Below, in pieces: positions 25,201 to 34,823 of a stretch of DNA of 64,000 nucleotides (position 1 is the first letter of the stretch; every line of letters starts with the position of its first letter). The position numbers and the translations under genes are program-made. The DNA is from Saururus chinensis (lineage: Eukaryota; Streptophyta; Magnoliopsida; Piperales; Saururaceae), in contig CP141142.1 in NCBI GenBank assembly GCA_035235625.1, forward strand, positions 47,099,644-47,163,643, read 5' to 3'. The notes below the pieces were generated by a model. That model had not been told where the DNA came from, searched no databases, and saw only the letters and a program-made list of their open reading frames with translations.

Positions 25201-28200
25201 TGGTTGTGGGGTTCAAATCCTTTCGGAAGCAGTGTTTCTTCTTGTTTGTGCGCTTCCATGTGCAATGCTTAGTGGTGCCTGCATGGTTGTGTGTGGTGTT
25301 GTTGATGTAAAGTGTATCTCGTAGCAGCTTAAGCTTTAGGGGAACTTGGTCTATGACATGGAATTAGAGCTAAGGAGGTCGAAAAATTTAAGGTTAGTGC
25401 ATTATATACTTGTTTGTTGACCCGATATTTGCATTTGGGTTCTTGTGCAATTGTCTACATTTAGTCACTATAGCATGTGTGGGAGAGTGATCGTTTTATG
25501 TGATATGCATTGTCTGGTTTTCCTGGAACAGTTTAAGCTTTTAGTTATGTGGTCAACTACCAGTCTGGCACATTTTTATCTTAGCTGATGCAAATTGTAT
25601 TGGTTGATATATAAAAATATAAAACAATTGAAGAACCATGCTCAACACCTCCGTGATATCTTGTGTTATTTCTCTTAAATACTGATACATACAATTGATA
25701 TTGTCTGATAGAGTAAACAATTAATCTCTAAGATACAGTAAATTTTGATCTATTTGTGGTCTCTTTTTATGGGTATTGAACTGCAGGACTCTACTGTTGG
25801 AGACAAAAATGAACTGCTTTTCCAACATTGCGGTATCAATTACAATACATGTTCACCAATGTTTCGGAAAGGATCTTGCACGTTCAGGTTCAAGGTAAGT
25901 TGCCTTATGATCTAGCAAAAAAATGCAGCACACATATAAAATTTAAATATACTTAAGAATTAGAGTTGAAGAGGCATATTCTTTAGGATAATTTAGAAGA
26001 GTGGAAGGTGTTTAAATATTAGAAAATAATGACAAGCGTCCATAATCTTCAAGTTTTTCTGGGGTATTTACTTCTTTGGTGCATCAGACATTTTAATCTT
26101 AAATCTTGTTATAATTATGAAAGGCCAAAGAGATTTAATTGTATGAATTAGACTTACTTTGCAATACTTAGCATTAAACAAAATTGATGACATGTTTTAT
26201 CCATTATAAAGAAATTTCTGCTGACTAGTTCTCTCTTTTATTTGCCTACATAACTTTCCTGCCTCCTATTAAACACTTTACTGTGAATCTTATAAGTGTT
26301 TTACGTCAGAAAATAGGAGTCTTTTTATACCGTTCCAGTCTTGTGATGAGATCATTTCATTTTCTATTGCTATCCTTTGCCTTTTCTTCACTACTGAATA
26401 TATTGCAATTTTTTCTACTAATTGCCCTTTCAGGAATTCCATTGCATCATTTTCTACAATTACTTCTGCACTTATCTTAACTTGCGTTTTGTGTTTCATG
26501 CATTTGAAATCTTTTGAGCTGGTTCTTTTCATGGGTGTAATCATCAGCCTAGTTCACGTGGATTTAACTAGAAGGACATTTAAACAACTGATAGAAACTT
26601 TTGGGGGTTAAATATAAGAGTAGGACAAAGTTCCTGCTACACAGCTGAAAGCTGCTTGTCTCTTTTTAAATGTATTAGATTTTAGTTCACTAATAAAGTC
26701 AATGATATAAAATTCAGCACTTTTTTAAAAATTTGAGCCCAATGAAATTATTTTCTTATGTATTATCTTCTTTCAACATAATCATCCAGGTAGGTGAAGT
26801 TGAAAAGATGAGCAAGTGCAACCATTGTGATATAAGTAGGCCGTCTTTTTGGAACAAACATGCAGAGGTCTTTGATGAGAATAAATCTCTAAGTTCTGAA
26901 ATATCAGATGGGGCAGAAAGAATGCAGTCTTTCGAGGTCAAGGACTACTTGGTTCCTTCTACATGGATTGTTGTTGCGCTTGACATCAGCTCTCTTTGCA
27001 GGTAAAGCAATTAAATATGAAACATGTAAAATATATTTGTTTTTTTTCTTGTCACTTAGGCATTAAACGATAGCAGAATCACAGGCTCTTAAAAAAGGTA
27101 TGTGATGATGATTTCCTATAATGAGCATTGTCATGCAGCCACTGATTATTGTTTATTAGGAAACTTGTGGGCGATTAAACCTGATATGGAGAACTAGGAA
27201 GCCCACAAATTCTAAAGGGGCTCCCATGTGTCTCAGAACATACAGTGCACATGGTATTTATTAGATTTTCTGGAGGTCGAAAGTGTGAGCAAGCTATTCT
27301 TGTCATTTAGCTATATGCCTGATGCAGCGCAGAATTCTCGGAAGCTTGATTTGTATAAAAATGAAAGAATGAAAGGAAAGAAATGGTTACAAAAGGCTTG
27401 AATCCACAAACCTTAACTCCTCAAATCCATGAGCTTCATTAATTTTGTGTTGAATCCACAACACTGGAAAGTCCGAAATCCATGAGACAGAAGAACAGAG
27501 CCACAGCTCCAGATATGGAACAGAAGTCCAACCAAAGTTTCAAAATGAATCAACTCCCCTTCTCAAGATGCTCAATCCCCTATTTATATCTCAAGCCCCT
27601 TTTACAACAAAATCCCTTACCTACCATTATAACAATCTTAGATTGACAATTATATCCTTCAGCTAACGTCTTTGTATCTGCTCAGTAGACCAACTATTTG
27701 TATCATAACAGAGATCCTGCATCAATGCCTCTCTCTCACATCTCATTAATTGTGCCCTCTCTGCCCCCTTACGATTGTGGTAGCTGGCCTTCTTTCTGAC
27801 TAGTGAGTGGTCAAGTTTCACTATGGTTGTTGGCGACGGCTCCAACTAGAGCCTGCAGATTATGGTCTCTCCAGGTTGTTGTTTTCTTCTTGCTCGAATT
27901 GGGCACCCATGGTTTGCCAGTTGCCATTATTGGCATTTGAAAGAGTTTAGTCAGTGTTTGACAGATCAGTTCTGGAAGATCGTTGCCTGCCAGGCCTATT
28001 GATTGCCTCATGATGAGATTCAGGGTGATTTTGTGTTGTAGGGTTTGTTCTTCTGCTTGCCCCTGCTGCTTAGTGGATTGCTTCAGTAGCTATTTGTGCA
28101 CTTTCTGTTGTTCATGTTTTCTCTTTGTTTGTATGGCTTCCCACAGCCATCTCCTGTAGCGGGTTCCTCTATACATCTCTTTCTAGGTAGTGGTATGTGT

Positions 28201-30706
28201 GCCCAAATGTCTCAGAACATGCAGTCCACATGGGATTTATTGGATTTTTTGGGGGCCGAAAGTGGGAGCAAGTTACTCTTGTCACTTTTTGAGGCAAAAA
28301 AATAGTTACTCTTTTCATTTAATTCTATCGGCACAGTGTTGCATAGACTAGCTCCCATGTGTCCCATAAACATGAAGTCCACATCGTATTTATTGGATTT
28401 TTTTTGAGGTGGAAAGTGTAAGCAAGCTGCTTATGTCATTCAGCTATCTGCTTCAAATGGGAATGGTACCTACGTAAGCAAGCTACTCTTGTCATTTAGC
28501 TATCTGCTTTAAATGGGAATGGCACCGATGGATGTTTGCATTTGCCACAAAACTGTTGGACCTCCACCAAGAGTCCAACACTTGTGCAGTCCATGACGTC
28601 TACCATAATTAACAAGGGTACTGAATTTCACATGGTTTTTGGCAGCCAACATGATTGTTTGTGGTTTTCTTGTGAGTTACATTACGAGATTAGAGATCTT
28701 TTGATCCTTCATACTTTCTGCATTGCTATTTACAGGGGCGGTTTCTTTCTGTCTTCTCTTTTATGTATAGCTGCACATGTTTATTAGCATTTGTTTTATC
28801 AAATATATTTTTTTGTCAACAGTTCTAGGAAGTCCGATCATAAGCAAGAGCTGGACCTATTACATGCATGTGCAGTTGTTGTTCTAGAAGTGTTTGCAGA
28901 TATAATTTTGTTTTATAATTTCAGAGAAGAATATGGGTACGAAGATTTGTTTAATATGTTATAATTCTTCAGCATAATTTGCAATTCTTGACCTTTAGAT
29001 GTCTTGACTTTTTCAGTTTCATTTTTAAGAAGACTACTCAATTTCATGAAAGAAGCTACAGGTTTTCCTCTGTCTCATTTGGATAATATATCGTAATTGC
29101 ACTCATTTAGGTATATGTTCAAGAACTTGATATTTTGTAGTAAATATTGATGATAATGTGAGTTTATTGATTTGGAACGTGGTAGAAATTTTTGACATTT
29201 AGATATGAACCTGCAGCAAAATGGAACTCTCAATAGCACACGTCTTCTGGTCTGCATATGTCACAAAATGGAAAGAGTTCTTCCCTCAGGAAGATGTTAC
29301 AGATCTGCCTGTATTCAGCTGGCGGGTATTTTGCTATCCATCAGCTTCCATCATTCAGAATTATTTGGCATGGAAAGAAGATCTCTGTGAGTGTAATTAT
29401 CTGGTCTTATCATGTAAATAAACGTAGTTTAGCATGCTCTTATTGGCCCTGATGTTCTTTGTACCCTTGACCATGTCGAAATGAATATATCTACCTGACC
29501 CAGGGCCAACCAAGCTTCAGAGAAATATTCTTTTAAAGTCCTATAGAGGTCAAACAAGGTGGGCCATGCAGGGATTGTTAGAAAACAGTCATGATGTGCA
29601 TTACTTAAGATTTGAGCTCATTAAGATGTGTGAATTTTTACACCCTTAAAATAATTGAAATTTTGATTACTTAGCTGAAGGGGTTCACACATTAAAATGG
29701 GCCCAGATGTGGTGGATTACCATTGTTAGTGCTCATTCGGTCCTCTAGGTCCCACTCATCTGGCTTTCATTTGCCCTCATACTGCAGATATAAAAATCTG
29801 ATTACTCAATAATATCGGCAGGGATATACATGACACTATGAACAGGGGAATCCATATTAGAATTGGCCCATATTTGGTAGAAATAATCTCCTTTCAGCCC
29901 CCCTTTTATCCGTACACCCATCTAAGTCTGATGAGGTCCACTTACAAAAACCTATTAAGGTTTGAAAAAGTGAGCCCCATGATGCAAGGTGGGGGTGGGA
30001 CCAAGAGAGATTTGTGACAAATCATGGAGCCATGTGTTTTATAAAGTTTGAACAAATGTGAAGTGTGGGGCTGAGTCATTGCATTTTGCGCTTTGCAACC
30101 TTAATACTAACATGCATTGCTTCTCTCATTTTTTTGTCCATGTAGTTCTCATGAACAATTGGGGAAACTCTTGCTTCAGGTTGCTTGTAAAGTGTGAGTA
30201 TCTCAAAGTTGAAGCAGAAAATATAAAGGTATTGCAATATTCAATTATTCATTTGACGATGCTATTGTTATTTATGCATTTTGTTTCTTTTGTACTGAAG
30301 TTACGATTTCTTTGTGGAAAGTTCCTGTGGGTAACCTTATGAATGCAAACATTTAAAAAATTGTCTAAAAAATCACAAGGATGAAAATTGTAATAGCATC
30401 ACAAGTGAAAGTTATGGAAACCTAATTGAGGCATCGGCCTTATGGAGAGGAAATTATGAGATTTTGGGCCTTATGGGGAAGAAATCATGAAATTTTGATG
30501 ACTATTTCTTAGTGCAGTTAATTCTTGATGTAAAAATATTTCAGGGAGAAGAAATCATGAAAGTGAATAAAGATAACAGACTCATGGATCTGTTGCATGA
30601 GCAAATGATCTTCGATCATTCTAATGTAAGCAAGTGCGGCTTGTGGAAGGAATTTTCCAATGTTCTCGACTTTCAGAGAGTGTATCCTGACCTTCTCAGA
30701 GATTGA
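11436..30706 (+). CDS. THG1: Four-unit tRNA(His) guanylyltransferase-like protein (24 coding exons, 1014 aa)
   Basis: THG1 adds the G-1 nucleotide to the 5' end of tRNA-His, needed for histidyl-tRNA synthetase recognition. Exons: 11436-11539, 11773-11904, 11991-12035, 12155-12324, 12440-12525, 13140-13244, 18735-19018, 19235-19366, 19445-19489, 19571-19740, 19882-19967, 20674-20778, 21497-21750, 22081-22212, 22290-22334, 23356-23525, 23635-23720, 25787-25894, 26790-27001, 28823-28936, 29017-29061, 29217-29386, 30146-30228, 30545-30706. All have GT-AG borders and sum to 3045 nt in one frame. The start MANSKYEYVKSYE matches plant THG1. Four THG1 units follow one another, each with FEKPND-, YG..DEY-, KWKEFFP- and YL.WR-type motifs and a HCD...FW..H linker. 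Unit 2 alone has D303 (LRIDGCHF), D350-E351 and HINN. Known plant THG1 proteins have two units, so units 3 and 4 look like extra intragenic duplications. An AATAAA lies at 30854. Not transcript-proven; splitting into two genes is the alternative. Confidence 0.85.
12624..12855 (+). repeat. Tandem duplication in THG1 intron 5
   Basis: Two copies of about 115 bp, each with TATATTCACCTGAAAGTTAA, AGTGATTGG.ATTGGTTGA and ATTAGGAAGTTCTCTTT, lie head to tail. They are diverged by several substitutions. Confidence 0.75.
13860..14107 (-). repeat. Copia 3' LTR
   Basis: Direct-repeat partner of 18314-18561, about 96% identical by eye. Confidence 0.9.
18314..18561 (-). repeat. Copia 5' LTR
   Basis: Direct-repeat partner of 13860-14107, adjacent to the tRNA-Met-type primer-binding site. 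Confidence 0.9.
18735..20778 (+). other. THG1 unit 2 (all signature residues present)
   Basis: Exons 7-12. The exon 7 linker (NPLKRSQNEVIVAHCD) corresponds to the inter-repeat linker of two-unit plant THG1. The catalytic signature is intact: VLRIDGCHFHR (D303), SYGVSDEYSF (D350, E351), YPPSFDGRAVCYPSD, LSWRQVDCHINNHYNT and the C-terminal MFRKGSCVF. By sequence this is the only unit expected to be an active guanylyltransferase. Confidence 0.82.
19985..20145 (+). mobile_element. SINE-like tRNA-derived repeat in THG1 intron 11
   Basis: A tRNA-like head is visible: an A-box-like TAGCCTAGTAGATAGGGG and, about 45 bp on, a B-box-like GGTGGGTTTGAATCCCGC. An AT-rich tail follows. This is a pol III promoter layout typical of SINEs; family and exact ends are uncertain. 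Confidence 0.4.
23228..23322 (+). repeat. (ATT/TTG)n trinucleotide microsatellite in THG1 intron 15
   Basis: Imperfect TTATTG, TATTAT and CTACTA trinucleotide runs extend for about 95 bp, about 30 bp before exon 16. The rest of this intron (22335-23355) shows no coding signal. Confidence 0.85.
24860..25370 (+). repeat. SINE-like or retroelement-derived repeat segments in THG1 intron 17
   Basis: Two pieces carry B-box-like or tRNA-like words: AGGAGGTCCTGGGTTCGC (about 24885) and GGTTGTGGGGTTCAAATCC (about 25202). TATCAGAGG and ATGGAATTAGAGC words nearby resemble retroelement primer-site context. The whole 2.1 kb intron 17 (23721-25786) holds no reading frame I can assign. Confidence 0.3.
27200..28535 (+). 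repeat. Three to four diverged direct repeats in THG1 intron 19
   Basis: A roughly 110-bp unit (CCATGTGTC..., CACATGGTATTTATT, GATTTT, GAAAGTG.GAGCAAG, CTTGTCATTTAGCTAT) occurs at about 27222-27314, 28197-28297 and 28350-28450. A partial copy lies at about 28465-28530. The solo LTR and about 460 bp of unassigned DNA (27730-28190) separate copies 1 and 2. Confidence 0.65.
27320..27724. mobile_element. Solo LTR in THG1 intron 19, TSD ATGCC
   Basis: A 405-bp segment begins TGATGCAGCG and ends CCTGCATCA, giving TG...CA ends with an 8-bp inverted repeat (TGATGCAG/CTGCATCA). It is flanked by a perfect 5-bp duplication, ATGCC at 27315-27319 and 27725-27729. No internal coding region is attached, so it is a solo LTR or an LTR-only remnant. 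Family and strand cannot be decided. Confidence 0.75.
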
Positions 30707-31737
30707 TCCATAAATGCTTGAGCTCAGGCTATGGAGAGTCTTCTATACAGCAGTCCTATGAACATTGCTATAATGTCAATTTCATATTTAGAAACTGACA
30801 TCCTTTTGTGTGAGACTGAGCTGGTACTTCGCTAAAGAGGTTCAAGAGATTATAATAAAGCACAGTTATTGGGTTGGATTGGAAGCACAAAATTAAGATA
30901 ACTAGTTTAAGCGTCAGTGGCTACTTCTTGGGTTGGAATGGACTCACGAACAGTTTTTGAATTTTTTGACTTTGGATTGTCAATCTGTTTCTGAGTTCAG
31001 ATTGCAGAAAGATCAAACAACTGGTCCAACAAACTAGGAATGAAGATGGTAGGACCCACTGCAGCCGAACAATGCACGAACTCTGAAGAGAATGAAAGAG
31101 CAAAGTAGAAGCAGGGAATTTGAATGGGAATATATCGCTCATGAGTTGAAATAGCTTTATGGATTTGGGCGACTGGGGAGAGATTCAATGCTGAGCCGAA
31201 TAATAGGTGTTCTTTACACTTCATTTAGCAGTCCCAATTTTGAGTTGATGGGTATAAATGTGAGAGGGGGGCTTGCATTATTTGTTATGCTGACGTTAAA
31301 GCGTCCTGGTATCCAAATCAATTTGAAAGGCATCGGCAGCAAAAACTTGGATTAGAGGCAGAACAATTACTTGATTTCTTTTTGTTTGCCCTTGTAACTT
31401 CGGTCATAGAATATAGATAGTGGTCTTTTTTACCTTCTCTTAGAAATCTGATTTCGGCCTCTGTTGTGTGGGCAGGCAGATGCGGACTAAACTATATTTT
31501 ATTACATAATGAGGTTGTAATATCGACATGTTCTGTTGTTTGTAGCCTATGTTGCGTGCTGCTAACATTTCTTCTTGAAATATTTAATCTCTTCCCAAAC
31601 AGCCAAACACGTAATCAGCCACTGGTAACAAACGGTGTACGCGGCTCCTCCAAACCCCGTACAGTAAAGCCTCCAACGTAGAAGATTGTCACTATCCGAT
31701 TTTTTTTCTATATAATTATTTTTGTGCTTTTTTTTTT
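30707..31737. other. 3' region of the THG1-like gene and intergenic DNA
   Basis: An AATAAA at 30854-30859 is a plausible polyadenylation signal about 150 bp after the stop. The remainder contains no reading frame I can assign. Confidence 0.5.
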
Positions 31738-32317
31738 GGAAAAAATTATATAAATAATATTTTTTTAAAAAAATACTGTTCAGTTAAAAATATTTATGGA
31801 AATAGTGTTTCCTGCGTGGTTTTTTTTAATGATTTTATCCTTTTAAATGATAAAATTAATATTAAAATCAGATTTTATCCTTTGTAAGGATGAAATCACT
31901 TAATTGATTTGAAATTTCTCCTCTATCTTTCCTTTCCTTCTCTCTCCTCTTTTTTTTTCTCTCATCACTCCTCTCTCTCCTCTCTTTTTCTTTATTCACT
32001 CTTTATTCTCTCTTTTGGCTATCTCTCCTCATAGGTTGGGTAGAGAGAGAAAGAGGAGAGAGAGTGATGAGGAGAGAGAGATAAGAGAGATGAGAGAGAA
32101 AAGAGATAGACAAGAGAGATGAGAGAGAAAGGAGAGGTGGTTTTAGTATTAATTTTGTTATTTTAAAAAATTATAAATTTTTTTAAAAAAACCACGTAGG
32201 TGTCAGCCCCCAGCTGGCGTTAGCGTGGTCAAAATTAACACAATTTTAATAAATATTTTTAACCAAGTACTATTTTAATAAAAAAAATTAAAAAAATATT
32301 ATTTATATAATTTTTTC
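31738..32317. mobile_element. Non-autonomous MULE relative (about 580 bp) with purine/pyrimidine hairpin core
   Basis: GGAAAAAATTATATAAATAAT at the left and ATTATTTATATAATTTTTTC at the right form TIRs of the same type as the MULE at 980-8740. A CCTGCGTGG / CCACGTAGG stem and two degenerate palindromes of the ATTTTATCC...GGATGAAAT kind are also present (about 31840-31900). Poly-T of at least 9 nt flanks both sides, consistent with a 9-bp duplication but weak because it is homopolymeric. The centre is a roughly 115-nt pyrimidine run (31915-32030) followed by a roughly 105-nt purine run (32038-32143) that could pair. Confidence 0.7.
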
Positions 32318-32499
32318 TTTTTTTTTAGTGACAAAAGGACAAGAAACCTAATAATGAACTTGCTATCTAGTGAACAAGAAAAAAGGTCAAATGAGGAGAT
32401 GACATCCAAGAGTATGGCCCTACTTTCTAAAAATAGTTGAAATCTGTAGAGAAAATACTGAAGGATGTAAAATCAAAAGCATGGACACAACCTTTTTGA

Positions 32500-32597
32500 T
32501 ACTTCTTCAGTCTTATATTAATAATTTTATTTTATTTATAAAATTAATTTATTTAAAAAAAATTAAATAGACCTATTAATATGGGGCAGAGGAAGTA
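32500..32597. mobile_element. Stowaway-like MITE
   Basis: About 98 bp, starting TACTTCTTCAGTCTTATATT and ending GGGGCAGAGGAAGTA, with inverted ends and an AT-rich middle. It belongs to the same family as 34728, 45657, 60155, 62961 and 63237. Confidence 0.65.
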
Positions 32598-32780
32598 TTG
32601 GTTTTGGGCATGTTTGTTGTTCTATATTGGACCATCCAATGACAGTTCTTGCAAGCATCTGTTTGTCACCCACAATATTCATTATTAACGTAATCCCTCT
32701 AACAATAAAATATATATAACGTATGGCGTGCTTGTTGATAACGCCACAGGGAATTCCAAAGTTCTTAAGAAACTTTAGAA

Positions 32781-33297
32781 TTGGTGTCCTTGTTTGGCAT
32801 AGGGAGAGATCAACTTGCGTCCTTTTCCTTCAATATGACTTATCTTATGGAGCATTACCTGACTCATTTGATGAATTTCGCAAGTGAGCTGGGCCTGCTC
32901 CTGGTGTTCAAACAGGTCATAGTGGGGGACATGAAGGAGCTAAGGGAAGGCATGTTCGAGAGGGAGGAAGGGGAAAGGGTGGCGGTGTACTCGTCCCTGA
33001 TGCTGAGGATGATGTTAGTGCAGGACGAGAGCCTAGAGAACCTGATGCAGGTGGCAAGGAGTCTCTGGCCCTTCGTCATGACGGTGACGGAGGCGGAGGC
33101 CAACCACAACTCCCTCTCCTTCAACAACCACTTCATCGAGGTGCTCTTCTTTTTCAGCGCTTGGTTCGATTGCTATGAAGCTTGCATTGCACGGGACGAC
33201 CCCAACCGGATTGACACCGAGGTCAGCTGCTTCGCGGCCGGGATCCGGAGCATCATCGCGGCAAAAGCTTCACAAGATGAACAACTCCTTCCCATTT
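32781..33297 (+). pseudogene. GRAS-domain C-terminal fragment (SCARECROW-like)
   Basis: The open segment ends with the GRAS PFYRE/SAW-proximal region: LENLMQVARSLWPFVMTVT, EAEANHNSLSFNNHFIEVLF, FFSAWFDCYEACIARDDPNR, then CFAAGIRSIIAAKA. Intact GRAS proteins are 400-700 residues with VHIID and LHRL motifs. Here only about 150 residues from the second half of the domain are present, with no N-terminal regions and an end before the SAW motif. GC content is much higher than the surrounding AT-rich DNA, and it runs straight into an NHL-gene fragment. It is best read as a captured or duplicated fragment of a GRAS gene. The subfamily is uncertain. Confidence 0.75.
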
Positions 33298-33336
33298 AGA
33301 CCTCACATCGCAGATTCGCAATCACTGGGGATAAAG

Positions 33337-33905
33337 ATGTCTAGCCATAGCATCACAGAGATACCACGGGAGGCTCCCACGCAAAGCTAGCCAATGAAGA
33401 CCCACGGGACCTGCTACTATGCCCACTGGGTCAAGGAGAGCCTCGCCTCTAGCATCTCCAAGCTGGTATGCGCCATCTTCCTCTTCCTCCTGCACCTCAT
33501 CATCGGCATCCTTGCCTTCATCCTATGGCTCAGTCTCCGCCCCCGCTTCCACGTGCTGTCTTTCTCTTTCCTGGTGCTCGCCCAGGAGAATGGCTTCCAG
33601 ACCGCCGCTATCTCCTTCAACGTGACGGACATGATTCCAAACCAGAGCGTGGGAATCTACTACAATGCCATAAACGCATCGGTGTATTACAGAGAGAGGG
33701 TGATTGGAGCGACGACTCTGTTGTTCCCCTTCTACCAACCACCCAAGAACACAATGTGGGTAGTTGCGATGCTGAGCGGGCCAACACTGACGGTGAGAGA
33801 GGAGGTGTAGAAGCAGATGATGGCGGACCGGGCTAGCGGGGCAATTGCTAAGTTTGGTGATGCTGTGTCATTTTTTCTGGCCGCTGGATGAAATCTCCAT
33901 ATGTC
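33337..33905 (+). pseudogene. NDR1/HIN1-like (NHL, LEA2-domain) gene fragment
   Basis: It starts MSSHSITEIPREAPTQS, a typical NHL N terminus, then an in-frame TAG (33388), KTHGTCYYAHWVKESL, and a transmembrane segment (KLVCAIFLFLLHLIIGILAF). A LEA2 portion follows (NGFQTAAISFNVTDMIPNQ, IGATTLLFPFYQPPKNT, LSGPTLTV). A second in-frame stop at about 33808 is followed by KQMMADRASG and then unrelated sequence, so the C-terminal third (the IRFK...HRMH...CPVYF region of the family) is missing. Intact NHL proteins are plasma-membrane proteins linked to defence and stress. This copy is non-functional. The reading frame upstream continues from the GRAS fragment with only about 40 bp between them. Confidence 0.82.
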
Positions 33906-34179
33906 ACTTTTGCATGCATATGCTTTTGCATAACTCAAAGTTGATTTATTGGTTGAGAGAAAGTTTTTTTTGGTTATGACGATTAGAAGCTTTGGCTGCC
34001 CCAGGCAGATTGGCGATGTCCTGGCGCCGATGGTTGCTCTGGTCACCGATAGGTTGGGTAACATGGCATTGTCGATCAAGAACTGGCGGGGGTAGTGGGA
34101 GAAGGGAGAAGGCTTAGTCGAGTTGGCCATATGGACGATGTATGCATGGGTTCGGGTGGGAATGTCACATGTGGTGATT

Positions 34180-34434
34180 TTGTCGTTTTCGGGTTAAGGT
34201 GTTATAAACATAACCCGATTTCATCTAAAAGGACGAAATCAACTTAAACTTGATTTGATTTCGTCTTTTTAAAGGATAAAATTATATAAAAATTTAAAAA
34301 AAATCACGCAAGCACCAGCTACTTGGCTGGCACCTGTGTGGCAAAAAATAACACCACTTTAGGAAATATTTCCCAAAATAATCTAAATCGGTAAATATTT
34401 TTTTAATTATTATTTAAATAATTTTTCCTAGTTA
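34180..34434 (+). mobile_element. Solo right end of a MULE of the 980-8740 family
   Basis: It contains degenerate palindromes (GATTTCATCTAAAAGGACG and GATTTCGTCTTTTTAAAGG), then CACGCAAGCACC...GGCACCTGTGTGGC, AATATTTCCCAAAATAATC and an outer end ATTTAAATAATTTTTCC. This matches the right TIR order of the MULE. A matching left end was not found, so either the element is truncated or its left end is diverged. It lies just downstream of the GRAS and NHL fragments. Confidence 0.65.
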
Positions 34435-34727
34435 TTAATATAGAACAAAAGGAGTATGCATATATGTTGTTTGAATATATATACACGTGGCTTGTGGCCC
34501 CAAGTCTTCATTGCTCCGGATTTAGGATGTGATCATACATCTTATAAGGATGCTGCTTGGCCTCCTTTTACCACTCTTCCCTTTTTCGCTGCTTGGAGGA
34601 TGTGAAAAAATCAATAATTCATACGCCACACTGAATTATTTTGGCATACTTTGTATAATGTAATTTGATTTACGTATATGTTACTTTTCTTATGCACCTT
34701 TTTCAGGTAAGCAAGCTTACCAAATTA

Positions 34728-34823
34728 TACTCCCTCATCCTACATTAATGCTTTATTTAATTTTTTAAATTGAACTAATTTTAAAAAATCGAATGAAGTT
34801 ATTAAAGTGGGATAAAGAGAATA
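34728..34823. mobile_element. Stowaway-like MITE
   Basis: TACTCCCTCATCCTACATTA at the left and GTGGGATAAAGAGAATA at the right, about 96 bp, AT-rich between. Confidence 0.55.

Larger units (their letters stand above)
21497..25894 (+). other. THG1 unit 3 (degenerate)
   Basis: Exons 13-18. It keeps FEKPNDEQ and YGFNDEYSF but has Asn for the first metal Asp (VVKINICNF). HINN is HICN, the FDGR loop is altered (FSADIYCCPS), and KRRA is AERC. Exon lengths 132, 45, 170, 86 and 108 parallel those of units 1 and 2. Probably a non-catalytic copy. Confidence 0.78.
26790..30706 (+). other. THG1 unit 4 (most degenerate, C-terminal)
   Basis: Exons 19-24. It reads VVALDISSLC, then SRKSDHKQELDLLHAC, FREEYGFIFKKTTQF, KWKEFFPQED and FLMNNWGNSC. 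The first Asp is present without its Gly, D76 is Glu, and the segment before FKKTTQF is shortened (exon 114 instead of 132 nt). The frame is nevertheless open to a normal TGA at 30704-30706, and all splice sites are intact, which argues for retention rather than simple decay. Confidence 0.75.

Noticed and set aside
31738-34434. A single Pack-MULE spanning from the left TIR at 31738 to the right end at 34434
   Set aside because: The left TIR already has a good partner at 32317, and the 9 bp flanking 31738 and 34434 do not match, so a single element is not supported.
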